Source of the DNA: JBLHKS01 sp047620505
GTDB taxonomy: Bacteria > Verrucomicrobiota > Verrucomicrobiia > Verrucomicrobiales > DEV007
DNA length: 52,775 nt
Direction: 5' to 3'
Assembly: GCA_047620505.1 (NCBI GenBank)
Contig: JBLHKS010000024.1
Coordinates: 1-52,775, forward strand
Shown here: in pieces, positions 31,552 to 41,072 of the stretch
How positions within the stretch are numbered: position 1 is the stretch's first letter
Layout of the letters: each line of letters begins with the position of its first letter
Program-made: the position numbers and the translations under genes
Notes under the pieces: generated by a model
The model's database searches: none
Told to the model about the DNA's origin: nothing
The model's input: only the letters and a program-made list of their open reading frames with translations

Positions 31552-33873
31552 TTAAAAACGGCGAACCTGGACCGTCCGCTCGCCACGGCGACCTCGATCG
31601 TCAACCGCGCTGATTCGATGCGTTCCAGAGATGGCGTCTTCCCAAAAGAGCGGAGTTTCGGGCGGCGTTGCGCCGAGGAATTCTCGCCCGGCGAACCAGA
31701 AAATCTCCTGCGCGTCTGCGGCCGCGTTCACCCGTAGCGGAACACGCGTGTTCGCGCCCTGCAGCGTGTAGACTTCGTCCTCGACCGGCGAAACGATCGC
31801 GAGAGAGGCTTCGTTCTCGGCGGCAACGCTGTCGGGATGAAACGGCGGTGGGCGTCGACGAGAAAGGCCAGCTTTCTCAAACTGCTTCAACAAATCGGTC
31901 GGCCAGAATTCGTAAACCTCTCGTCGAATCTCGCGGACTCCATCGAGATCAGCCGGGCTAAGCCGCAAACCAGACGCAACATCGATTGGAATCTCCTGAT
32001 GAACGCCGCAACGCTGAATCGGCGAGACTCCAGGAACGAACCAGCCACTCCGATGTTTTTTACAGCACTCGCGCGGCATCTGACCGGACACCGAGCACAG
32101 CTGAACTCGCCTGACATTCGCACCAGGAGCCGGAAGCGCAATGTAAGCCGGCGCGTCCGGATCAAGCCCGCGCAAACTCGCGATCATGTCAAACAACAGC
32201 GGCGCCGTCGCGTCCCGAGCAACAAACGAGGCGTTCCCTTCCCCGCTGAAATTCCCGATCCAAACCGCAAGGACGTAGCGATCAAAAACCGCCGCCGCCC
32301 AGGCATCGCGGAATCCGTGCGACGTTCCGGTCTTCCAATAAACTGGCCGCTCATTACTATTTCCCATCTGCCGCGCCAGACCGGGCGCTGGGATGTTTTC
32401 AATCATCGAAAGCGTCATAAAAGCCGCCTCCCGACTCAGCAGCTGCTGCGCGTTTGCATCTCGAGTTTCGTGGTCTGAGTTTCCCCTCTCAGCATCGGTG
32501 AAAACGAGCGGCTGCATCCTTCCGTGATTCGCCAGCATCGCGTAAAGCCGAGTCAGATCGACAAGGCTGGCCTCAGAGCCGCCGAGGGCGAGAGTTAACC
32601 CGTAGTAGTCCGCATCGTGCGGCAAATGGAGGCCGGCGTCCGTGAGAAATTCGTGCAAATCCGGCTCCTCCAGCATCGCCGTCAGCTGAACCGCGGGAAC
32701 GTTTCGGCTTCGGCGCAGCGCCTCGCCCGCCGCGATCGGACCGAGGAATCCGCGATCAAAATTCTCCGGAGTGTAATCGCTAAACCGTTTCCGCGAGTCG
32801 TTGATCAACGTGTTAGGATGGATCAAACCCTGGTCGATCGCCATTCCGTAAATGAACGGCTTCAGGGTCGAACCGGGTGACCTCCGCATCTGAACTCCAT
32901 CGACTTGGCCATCGATTTCCACGTCTTTAAAGTCCGCCGACCCGAGGTAGGCCAAAACCTCCATCGTGCGATGATCGATCAGCAGCGCAGCGGCGTTTTC
33001 GATTCCAAGATCCTGCTTACGACGAACGTAATTCGAGGCGGAACTCTCCAGAACTGACTGTCGCTGACTATCGAGCGTGCTGTGAATCAAAATATCGTCC
33101 GGAAACCGATCCAGCAGCTGCTGGGCAAGGTGCGGAGCTTCGAATGGCAAATTGTCGAGCCGACGAATCGAAAACTGGGCGTCCAACGGATCCGGAGCTC
33201 CCTCGCGCAACCGCTGGAACAACCGGGCCTGCGCTGCCGCGAGATGTGGATTGATCGAGCCGTCTCGCGGCGGAGTTCGCTTCGCCGGGCTTTGCGGAAT
33301 CACGCTCAACGCGACCGCTTCCCGCCGCGTCAGATCGTCCGGAGACTTCTGCAAATAAAGAGCGCTCGCCGCGCCGATTCCCTCAATATTACCGCCGTAC
33401 GGTGCCAGATTTAGATAAGCCTCAAGAATCTCATCTTTCGTGTAATGCCGTTCGAGCTGCACCGCCCGGAACATCTGAACGAGCTTTCCAGTGATCGAAC
33501 GCGATTCTATACCAAAACGCATTCGAGCAAGCTGCATCGAGATCGTCGACGCCCCGCCGCGGTTCCCAAAACCCAGAGCAGCCCGCGCTACCGAAAACGG
33601 ATTTACCCCTGGATGACGACGAAAATATTGATCTTCGTGAAGAAGCGTAGCCTCGACGAGCCGAGGCGAAATCGCATCCAGCTGCGTGAAGATCCGGAAT
33701 TTTTCGTCGCCTGTCAGGGTAATCCGCAAATCGTTGCCATCCCGATCGATAACTCGCTGCGAAAACTCCAAACCCGGAGGATAAAGCTCTGTATTAGGCA
33801 AAGCCAGCCAGATCAGCCAAGCCCAGAGGCAAAGCCGAGTCAGCCGCTTAATTCTAAACAATCTTCGAATCAT
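31552..33873 (-). CDS. pbpC: Penicillin-binding protein 1C
   Basis: 773 residues. A short N-terminal membrane anchor (10-28) is followed by a GT51 transglycosylase domain with the catalytic Glu in LLHEDQYFRRHPGVNPF (E80) and GGASTISMQLARM. The transpeptidase domain then shows S-T-L-K (335-338, in RSPGSTLKPF), S-R-N (389-391) and KTGTSHGFRDAW. A C-terminal PBP1C-specific beta domain ends the protein (VYTLQGANTRVPLRVNA... GRRGERTVQV). It polymerises and cross-links peptidoglycan on the periplasmic side. The start overlaps the alpha-2-macroglobulin stop as ATGA (33870-33873), the classic arrangement of the two genes. Two palindrome copies are read as Gln-Gln-Leu-Leu. Confidence 0.95.
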   Translation of the reverse strand: MIRRLFRIKRLTRLCLWAWLIWLALPNTELYPPGLEFSQRVIDRDGNDLRITLTGDEKFRIFTQLDAISPRLVEATLLHEDQYFRRHPGVNPFSVARAALGFGNRGGASTISMQLARMRFGIESRSITGKLVQMFRAVQLERHYTKDEILEAYLNLAPYGGNIEGIGAASALYLQKSPDDLTRREAVALSVIPQSPAKRTPPRDGSINPHLAAAQARLFQRLREGAPDPLDAQFSIRRLDNLPFEAPHLAQQLLDRFPDDILIHSTLDSQRQSVLESSASNYVRRKQDLGIENAAALLIDHRTMEVLAYLGSADFKDVEIDGQVDGVQMRRSPGSTLKPFIYGMAIDQGLIHPNTLINDSRKRFSDYTPENFDRGFLGPIAAGEALRRSRNVPAVQLTAMLEEPDLHEFLTDAGLHLPHDADYYGLTLALGGSEASLVDLTRLYAMLANHGRMQPLVFTDAERGNSDHETRDANAQQLLSREAAFMTLSMIENIPAPGLARQMGNSNERPVYWKTGTSHGFRDAWAAAVFDRYVLAVWIGNFSGEGNASFVARDATAPLLFDMIASLRGLDPDAPAYIALPAPGANVRRVQLCSVSGQMPRECCKKHRSGWFVPGVSPIQRCGVHQEIPIDVASGLRLSPADLDGVREIRREVYEFWPTDLLKQFEKAGLSRRRPPPFHPDSVAAENEASLAIVSPVEDEVYTLQGANTRVPLRVNAAADAQEIFWFAGREFLGATPPETPLFWEDAISGTHRISAVDDRGRRGERTVQVRRF

Positions 33874-36800
33874 TTTACCGTAATCCGGCTGGCCAATCCG
33901 CGTGAGCGCACAGACCGATCATACATCGAATCTGCCATCACCGGCGGAACGACAAACTCGCCGCGACGCGTTGGCCGAATTTGATATTCGAAGATCTGCA
34001 TTTCAGCCGCCGCCGTCCCGAAAAGCACAACTCGATCTTCACGAACTTCGTTAAACTCAATCCCCGGGAATTTCGAGCGACCTGCCGGAATCGTTTCGCG
34101 GACCACCTCAAAACCACCGGGCAAGAGATCGACCAACGCCACGTTCGTAATCGCTTTACCGCGATCCAAACTCCGCAACCGCAGCCTCACAGTGATCGTT
34201 TCGTCGAGGTCGATCTCCGTGGTCGGCTCGCCATCCGGCCCCAGTAGCTGCCGGTGGACCTCCATTCCTTCACGCATCAACTCCTTCGGTTGTTCGGTGT
34301 CGAAACCGCCTTCAACAACTTGATAGAACACACCACGCGGACCTTCGTCTTCATCTTCTTTCTCCGCGGAAATTCGGATCAGATCGACTTCGCGCTCAAA
34401 ATCAGCACTTATCAGCTTACCGCCCGATGTCGGCAAAGGCACTGGCTCGTTCTGGCCTGTAACCTGAGAAATGACCAGTTTGATCGGAAACTGATCCGCC
34501 ATCTCCGAATAGCTCTTCAGCGCCATAACGCTGTAGGCAGCGCTCAACGTACTGAAACGATTGGCGACAATCGGCTCAACAAGACGCATCAGCTGGCGAC
34601 CGCCGATTTGTTTCGCCTCCTTAGGAAAATACCGAGATAGAATCGCCAGATATTGAGCGTCCTGTGAGAGCGGGGAGTGAAAATCGTCGTCTTCTTTGGC
34701 CTCACGCTTCGCTTCATCGAATCCGTGCAACAGCTTCAGCGCTTCCTCTTCCTGTTTGAGAATTTGATAGGACGCAGCAAGAAAAACGGCCGTGAGATCC
34801 GACTTCCACGCATTGTCCTTGACGTTCTCGGCGAGAAAATCCCGAAGATTCAGAATGTAGTTCGTCGAGACTTCTTCGTTCCGCGTAAGAATATAAATCG
34901 CATACGCTTGATCACGATAATCGCGCCCTTCCGGCTTGGTTACGCCAGCCATCTTCCGCAAATAATCCAGATTCAGCTTCAGAACCTCTTCAGGAATCGT
35001 AAACCCTGCGTCTTTCGCTTCTGTAAGGAAATGAGCCACGTAAATCGATAAAAAGTCGATATCTCTCGTCGGCCCACTATACCAATAGCCGAAACCTCCG
35101 TGAGGGTTCATTCTCGACCGAAGAATACGGACCGTATGATCGATCTGTTGCTGGACCCTCTGCGGTGTCAGGCCGAAATCCGCCTCTCGCGCCAGAAGCA
35201 ATCGAGCAAACGCGCCACTCGTGATCTGTTCCGTGCAGCCGTGCGGGAATTTCGAAAGATACTCGTTCAAACCTCGCGCAAGGCTGAGCGGAAGAACAGA
35301 AACCGTCGCTTCAGCTTGATGATATTCGGCGTAGAGCTCTCGCTTGACCGAAATATCAACCTTGGGCTCTTCGGTGTAGCCGCTCTCGATCAAAGTGAGG
35401 TATGGAGCAGCTGGCCGAACGCTCAAAGTCGCAGATCGCACCGCCGTCTCGCCGCCAGCAGCTGCTCGCAATTTCAGAGTCGCGTTTCCGAGCACGCCAG
35501 TCGCCTTGACCGGAAACGTCAACGTCTCTTCGCGCCCTCGGGCCACGGTGATCGCACCTTCTGGCGCATGAATGACCTCAAGATGCTCGCTCGCTTCGAT
35601 TTCCAGGGTGATTTCGGCTTCGTTCCCAGCCTCGGGCTCAAGGTTATTTCCAAGCGTCACCGAAACATCAAAAATATCTCCCGGTGCAGCGAAAGTCGGC
35701 ACTCCGGGTTGGATCAGAACTGGACTCTGAACGACCGTGCTTTTCTCTGCTTGCCCCATCCCGTCACGCGCAACGGCCACCGCCATCACCCGCAGACTTC
35801 CGGAAAAGTAGTCCGGAACGTTATACGTGTATTCGCCTTCGCCTGGCCCGGCATCGATCACGCCTGACCAGAAAACGACGGGCGCCTCAGTCACTCGTTT
35901 GAACGGATTCAGGTGGAAATCAGCGCCGCCGCCGAATGCTGATAGCTGATCTTGAATCAACCGATGTTCCGGCATCAAAAGATCCAGAATTTGAAACGTT
36001 TGAACGAGAAGCGCGCGCTTCCGCTCAAAATGCGGCAGCGGCTTCGGAAGATCGTATCCGGTAACCTGAAGAATTCCTTCATCGACACCGTAAAGCACAA
36101 TTTTGCATGCTCGATCTGCCTGATACTTGATCGTCATCGGCTTGCCGGGCCGAGCGAGTTCAGGTGTTTCGACTTGAACTTTAATATTGCGGCGTTCGTC
36201 GACAATCCGAAATGGCTCGACGGCGTAACTCAACGGGCTCACGAAAATCTCGGGTGAATCCAACGCTCTCAGAAACGTAATATTGACATAAGCGGTTCCT
36301 TCCATGCCCGCCGGAACGCGGATCTTCTGCGTCGAGCTATTGGTATTGGTCGTAAAATACTGATGCGCGTAAACTTTTTCACGCTCGATCGTGATCAGAC
36401 CTGAACCCGTGAACGGAGCGGTGATGCTCAATTCCAATTCTTCACCCGCTTTGACCTCGCGCTTCGCGAGTTGAACGAAGAGTTCGGCATTCTCATCCAT
36501 CGACCGGCTGCGATTTCCTTTTCCAACTACCGAATAGCCGAAAATGGTGAGAACACGATCCTCTTCATCCGTCAAAGTCACCGTAAACTCGCCCGGACCT
36601 TCGGTCGGCAACTTGAAATCGTAACCGGAATCAGTTTTTATCGTGAGATCTCCTTTCTCGACGACCCGTTCTCGCTGAACAGACTCATAAGCGTAATTCC
36701 CATTTCCTCGCTGGGTCAGGGCCGAAACATAGAATGTTTCTTTGACCTCAAAACGGACATTTGCAGCCTGAATCCGCTCAAGCTTCGGATTGACCGCCAC

Positions 36801-39671
36801 CAGGTGAACCGACTTCTTGGCTCTCGCTGGAATATAGCTCAATCCACCTTCGGCGCGGTAGCCCACGGCGAAGTCCAAAGGGGACACGAGAACCGGTTCG
36901 CTGAACGCCTTGACACCGCGGCCGCTATCAGCCTCAAAAACCTCTCCGTGAAACCGAACGCTGTAAGTCGCGTCGGTGATTGCATCCAGAGAGATCTCAA
37001 AACTCGCATTTCCGCCGTCATCGGACTCTTCATCGCCTGCCTCCCAATCATGATAGCGAGCCTCTGGGGCGTTTCGATCGAAAAAGGTATAGCCGTCGAA
37101 TCCATCGAACGCAAAAGCACCTGGCCGAGCGTAGATTTTTCCTGTAACGAGCCTGCCTGTGGCCGGAGTCCCGTAAAGATTCTGGGCGGCGACTTCAGCT
37201 TTCAGCGTCTGCGGCTTGATCCATCCAGCGCCAGACCCGGGGGTCAAACTAGCTTGAACCTTCATCGTATCCGGCTGGAATTCCTCTACTCGCGCCGTTG
37301 TCGAAGCCAGCAAGATCGGTTTTTTGGGATCTGTAACGAGATGAATCAAAACCTTATAAACGCCCGTCGCAGACGCGTATTCTGTCGGGCAACGCGCATC
37401 CGCAAAACCTGAAGCAGGCAGTCGCAGGGTCTCCTTCTTGATCGTGCGATTGCGCGCATCCTGAACCGTTACTTGAATCGGCAGCCCGTCGAGTTGACCG
37501 GTCCAATCCCTCGACTTCACGATCACTCCTATATGAATAGGGTCGCCGGGCCGATAAATTCCTCTCTCCGTAAACGCAAACCCATCCAGATCCTTTGCTG
37601 TTGGGGCGCGAAGACCGCCAACATCGAAACGCGAGAGGCTGACATGATGCTCATTGTGATTGAGCGGCATAAAACTCAGGTCCGTCCCCTTCCGCACGAC
37701 CAGAGCGACTGGTTGCTTTTCGTCGGCAAAGCCTTGGTCGATCGATTTGAGCCGAGCCCGGCCCTCTGCATTCGTTGTCACGACCAGAACAGGGATTCCA
37801 TTCTTGCCTAAGACGGAAACCTCCGCTCCAACAACCGGCTCGCCGGTCGAAATCGACTGTACGAATACATCGCGAGTTCGATTGTAATTCTGCTTCACGA
37901 CCATCCCTAAATCAGTCACAAGCACAAAAGACTGTTCGCCTTCGCGCCCTCCCGCCGAGATGCGTTGATTTTTCTTCGCATCCCAGCCGGAAACTCGAAG
38001 AAAAAACAGACCACGCGAAGCGTCTGAATCGAAAGGGTCTTCGGTATTGAGATGCGGAGTCAGATCAAAAGTCGAATAGTTGGCCTCGTAGGAATTTCGC
38101 AAGAAAACGGGCTGAACCTCTTCGGCGAAATGAGCGAAATTCGTCTCGTTAAAATTGTAGTTAAAATTCGGCGAGCCAAAATCGCCACGCGTCTGGCTCA
38201 CGAGATGATTGAGCTGGCCAGCGGGAACCCGACCGACCCGATAGCGCAGCCCGGGAAGATTCCGCGATTTCACCGTGATCTTGTGATCACCACCCAAGGC
38301 AAGAATCCCTCCCCATCTGCCAAGCAAATGCAATTCCTTTGGAGCAGCCGGGATGTCGCGTAGAACCCTGAAGTCGCTTCGAAGCCGGTAGCCTCCAATC
38401 GCGGGAGTTTCGGCTGCGATCTCAATCAGCAACTGCCGACCCTGATTGTAACGGCCGAAACTATAGCTGAAACTATTAAAGTGCTCGCGTTCCACCTCGG
38501 CCTCAGGCCGCTTGTCAGGATCCAGCTCAACCACAGGCGAATCTCGCAACACGCCGGGCGTGAGCTCCGCGAGTTGCCATTTGGGCTGGTTCGGGCGACG
38601 AGCCGGTAGCAATCGAACCTTTAAATTCGGGTTCAAGTTTTCTGATGTTGTCAGGCCCTCAGTCGCAATCGCCAAATAAGGCTCGGGCTCGCCGTTTTCG
38701 GTTCGGCGACTGCCGACGTTCACTCCTGTTATCTGGAAATAGCTGTAAACATCCGGCACCCGAACATTTCCAGTGAGGGACTCGCCAATCTCTGCTTCAC
38801 CACGCGCAGGACCGACTTCACCAGCGATCTCCACTTTGACAAAATCTTCCTTCGCAGGCGGCGCGATTGGCAACGAGCGGACATAAGCCGTCCGGTTGTG
38901 ATCTTCGAAGATGATTTTTTCGATCGGATCCACCCCGGCAGCGAAAAGCGGCGTGTCGCCAAGAACCTGGAAACTGGATTGCCGCTTCAGCGCGTCCGGA
39001 TCGACTCCATGACTGAATTTCAGGGCCGCGACGACCTGTTTGATGTCTGGATCCTTGGGATTTTGATAATATCGGGTAGAAACGAGTTCAGCGGTGAATT
39101 TCGGCGTCGTAAAATCAACTTCTGTGTTCTTCAAGACGACCGATTCGACCAGCAGCTGCTCAGGCGTCATTTCGACCTCGTACTTCACGTTCGGTAGCCA
39201 TTCGCTCGCCGGCGTGAAGGTCAGAATTCGATCGGTCCACCACTTCCACAAGCCTTCAACTTCGGGATCGAGCTCGATTCCGACCACCGGATCCTCTTCG
39301 GATTCCTGTAACGGCGCAGCAGTCTGGCTGAATTCCAGTCGAAGCGGCTGCGGCGTGAGCTCTCCTTCAATGCTCCGAGCAAGCCCCGGCGTCCCGACCT
39401 CAACGGTGATGTAATTCGGCGGCACCAGGGGTTCCGGCTCTGGCCGATTGGCAATCCAGCACCAGATTCCTCCAATCAAGGAAGCCAAAACGACTGTGCC
39501 AACGACGGGCTTCCAGAACTTTTTCAGCCAGGCCCAACTAGGTTTGATCCAGGGCGGAGCTGACCAGTTCAAGGAAACCGGGCCAAAGACGGCGCTAAGG
39601 ATCCTCGCCAGTCCTTTCTTCATTTTGCCTAAAAATTCTTTCATCTTGGGGAAGCCTACGCGGCCTTTCAC
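33870..39671 (-). CDS. Bacterial alpha-2-macroglobulin
   Basis: 1933 residues with one N-terminal membrane helix (KPVVGTVVLASLIGGIWCW). The start is GTG at 39671 or ATG at 39644; neither has a clear ribosome site. The large chain shows MG-type beta domains, RGIYRPGDPIHIGVIV, the bait-region neighbourhood, and thioester motif G-C-T-E-Q (KFPHGCTEQITSG, near residue 1477) followed by the alpha-barrel domain (GGFGYWYSG...). The intact Cys and Gln indicate that the covalent-trapping form is retained. These proteins guard the periplasm against proteases, and the coupled PBP1C would repair peptidoglycan at damaged sites. This is the YfhM-type (thioester) version. Confidence 0.95.
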   Translation of the reverse strand: MKGRVGFPKMKEFLGKMKKGLARILSAVFGPVSLNWSAPPWIKPSWAWLKKFWKPVVGTVVLASLIGGIWCWIANRPEPEPLVPPNYITVEVGTPGLARSIEGELTPQPLRLEFSQTAAPLQESEEDPVVGIELDPEVEGLWKWWTDRILTFTPASEWLPNVKYEVEMTPEQLLVESVVLKNTEVDFTTPKFTAELVSTRYYQNPKDPDIKQVVAALKFSHGVDPDALKRQSSFQVLGDTPLFAAGVDPIEKIIFEDHNRTAYVRSLPIAPPAKEDFVKVEIAGEVGPARGEAEIGESLTGNVRVPDVYSYFQITGVNVGSRRTENGEPEPYLAIATEGLTTSENLNPNLKVRLLPARRPNQPKWQLAELTPGVLRDSPVVELDPDKRPEAEVEREHFNSFSYSFGRYNQGRQLLIEIAAETPAIGGYRLRSDFRVLRDIPAAPKELHLLGRWGGILALGGDHKITVKSRNLPGLRYRVGRVPAGQLNHLVSQTRGDFGSPNFNYNFNETNFAHFAEEVQPVFLRNSYEANYSTFDLTPHLNTEDPFDSDASRGLFFLRVSGWDAKKNQRISAGGREGEQSFVLVTDLGMVVKQNYNRTRDVFVQSISTGEPVVGAEVSVLGKNGIPVLVVTTNAEGRARLKSIDQGFADEKQPVALVVRKGTDLSFMPLNHNEHHVSLSRFDVGGLRAPTAKDLDGFAFTERGIYRPGDPIHIGVIVKSRDWTGQLDGLPIQVTVQDARNRTIKKETLRLPASGFADARCPTEYASATGVYKVLIHLVTDPKKPILLASTTARVEEFQPDTMKVQASLTPGSGAGWIKPQTLKAEVAAQNLYGTPATGRLVTGKIYARPGAFAFDGFDGYTFFDRNAPEARYHDWEAGDEESDDGGNASFEISLDAITDATYSVRFHGEVFEADSGRGVKAFSEPVLVSPLDFAVGYRAEGGLSYIPARAKKSVHLVAVNPKLERIQAANVRFEVKETFYVSALTQRGNGNYAYESVQRERVVEKGDLTIKTDSGYDFKLPTEGPGEFTVTLTDEEDRVLTIFGYSVVGKGNRSRSMDENAELFVQLAKREVKAGEELELSITAPFTGSGLITIEREKVYAHQYFTTNTNSSTQKIRVPAGMEGTAYVNITFLRALDSPEIFVSPLSYAVEPFRIVDERRNIKVQVETPELARPGKPMTIKYQADRACKIVLYGVDEGILQVTGYDLPKPLPHFERKRALLVQTFQILDLLMPEHRLIQDQLSAFGGGADFHLNPFKRVTEAPVVFWSGVIDAGPGEGEYTYNVPDYFSGSLRVMAVAVARDGMGQAEKSTVVQSPVLIQPGVPTFAAPGDIFDVSVTLGNNLEPEAGNEAEITLEIEASEHLEVIHAPEGAITVARGREETLTFPVKATGVLGNATLKLRAAAGGETAVRSATLSVRPAAPYLTLIESGYTEEPKVDISVKRELYAEYHQAEATVSVLPLSLARGLNEYLSKFPHGCTEQITSGAFARLLLAREADFGLTPQRVQQQIDHTVRILRSRMNPHGGFGYWYSGPTRDIDFLSIYVAHFLTEAKDAGFTIPEEVLKLNLDYLRKMAGVTKPEGRDYRDQAYAIYILTRNEEVSTNYILNLRDFLAENVKDNAWKSDLTAVFLAASYQILKQEEEALKLLHGFDEAKREAKEDDDFHSPLSQDAQYLAILSRYFPKEAKQIGGRQLMRLVEPIVANRFSTLSAAYSVMALKSYSEMADQFPIKLVISQVTGQNEPVPLPTSGGKLISADFEREVDLIRISAEKEDEDEGPRGVFYQVVEGGFDTEQPKELMREGMEVHRQLLGPDGEPTTEIDLDETITVRLRLRSLDRGKAITNVALVDLLPGGFEVVRETIPAGRSKFPGIEFNEVREDRVVLFGTAAAEMQIFEYQIRPTRRGEFVVPPVMADSMYDRSVRSRGLASRITVK

Positions 39672-39724
39672 TAGAACCTTTCAAACATTGCGAGTCGAAC
39701 GGCGATGTGCGAAGAAAAGCCGCC

Positions 39725-40420
39725 ATGCTGGTATCCGAGATCTTCTACTCCGTTCAAGGAGAGGGCCAATTGACTGGAGTCCCGTCAGTTTTTGTGCGCA
39801 CGTCAGGGTGCAACCTTCGTTGTGCCTGGTGCGACACGCCCTACGCTTCGTGGAGCCCTGAAGGCAAGAAAAAAGACGTTGGCGAAGTCGTTGCCGAAGT
39901 TCTTCGCCACTCTGCTGGACACGTCGTCCTCACCGGCGGCGAGCCGATGATTGCGAATGAAATCGGCGAGTTGGCGGATGCGATGCGCGCTCACGATCTT
40001 CACATCACGATCGAAACTGCGGGAACCGTAGCGCCTGACGGGGTCGCCTGTGATCTCGCTTCGATCAGCCCGAAACTCGTTAACTCCACGCCTGCTCCCG
40101 GGTCAATCGACGACGCCTGGATCGATCGCCACAACGCGCGGCGCCTGCCGATTTCGATTCTGCGTGAGTGGATTGATTCCTATGATTTCCAGCTGAAATT
40201 CGTCGTCTCGACTCAGGCCGACGTCGAAGAAGTTCAGCAGCTGCTGGCCGATCTCGCGCGCCAGATCCCGGCTTCGAAGGTCCTTTTGATGCCCGAGGGA
40301 ACGACGACCGAGCAATTATCCAAGCGCAGCGATTGGTTGGTTGAGGTTTGCAAAGAGCACGGCTACCGCTTCTGCCCTCGGCTCCAGATCGACCTATTTG
40401 GAGACACCCGAGGCACCTGA
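39725..40420 (+). CDS. queE: 7-carboxy-7-deazaguanine synthase
   Basis: 231 residues from ATG 39725 (a GTG at 39707 adds six residues). It is a radical SAM enzyme with cluster Cys residues at 29, 33 and 36 in C-N-L-R-C-A-W-C-D, preceded by FYSVQGEGQLTGVPSVFVR, typical of QueE, and followed by VVLTGGEPM (SAM-binding). It converts 6-carboxytetrahydropterin to 7-carboxy-7-deazaguanine on the queuosine path. The queD-like gene follows 14 bp downstream; queC, queF and tgt are not here. One palindrome copy is read as Gln-Gln-Leu-Leu. Confidence 0.93.
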   Translation: MLVSEIFYSVQGEGQLTGVPSVFVRTSGCNLRCAWCDTPYASWSPEGKKKDVGEVVAEVLRHSAGHVVLTGGEPMIANEIGELADAMRAHDLHITIETAGTVAPDGVACDLASISPKLVNSTPAPGSIDDAWIDRHNARRLPISILREWIDSYDFQLKFVVSTQADVEEVQQLLADLARQIPASKVLLMPEGTTTEQLSKRSDWLVEVCKEHGYRFCPRLQIDLFGDTRGT

Positions 40421-40434
40421 CACGACCAGAAATC

Positions 40435-40905
40435 ATGCCTTACCGCGTTTGCAAAACTATCGAAATCGAGAACGGCCACATGCTCTCGAAGCACCCTGAC
40501 AAGTGCCAATTTCCACACGGACACACGCGGAAAGTCGAGTTCGTGCTCGAGGCCGATGAGCTTGATGGAAACGAAATGGTCTGTGACTTCAAGATCGTCA
40601 AAAGCGTGATTGATGACTACCTTCAGACCTTTGACCACGCGATGTGCGTCAACACGGCGGACCCGATATTCGCCACGCTGAGGGAAGCGTATGGCGAGCG
40701 AGTGATTGGATTCGAGAATCAGGATCCGACGACTGAGCTGCTCGCGAAAACGTTCTACGATGCCTTTCTCGCGAAGCTTGACGAGTATCGCGAGAAGCCG
40801 AATCCGCGCTACCCGCTGCGCCCCGACATCCGAATCGTAAAGGTTCGTGTTTGGGAAACGAGCAGCTCCTGGGCAGAGTATTTCGCTACGCCAGAACCCC
40901 GCTGA
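40435..40905 (+). CDS. queD: 6-carboxy-5,6,7,8-tetrahydropterin synthase-like protein
   Basis: 156 residues from ATG 40435. The PTPS/QueD zinc and active-site pattern is clear: H15 in ENGHML, C24 in DKCQF and H28/H30 in PHGHT; an Asp-His pair follows (YLQTFDHAMC). It would turn 7,8-dihydroneopterin triphosphate into the substrate of the adjacent QueE. The open frame begins upstream at 40348 inside queE, but those residues do not match the family. The C-terminal part (WETSSSWAEYF) is normal for QueD. It forms a two-gene operon with queE. Confidence 0.9.
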   Translation: MPYRVCKTIEIENGHMLSKHPDKCQFPHGHTRKVEFVLEADELDGNEMVCDFKIVKSVIDDYLQTFDHAMCVNTADPIFATLREAYGERVIGFENQDPTTELLAKTFYDAFLAKLDEYREKPNPRYPLRPDIRIVKVRVWETSSSWAEYFATPEPR

Positions 40906-41072
40906 CGAGTTTTCCGCGGAAATCATTCTGGTAACCAGCCGAAAGAGCTGGAGCAACGCAGATCGCACCGGAAATTCGGGTGGTCGTGAGCACGAGCTAT
41001 TCGGGCAAGTCACGACGGACTGACCAGCAGTTTTTCTTCCATTCTAAGGACAAGCCGAGTACGATCTCGACC

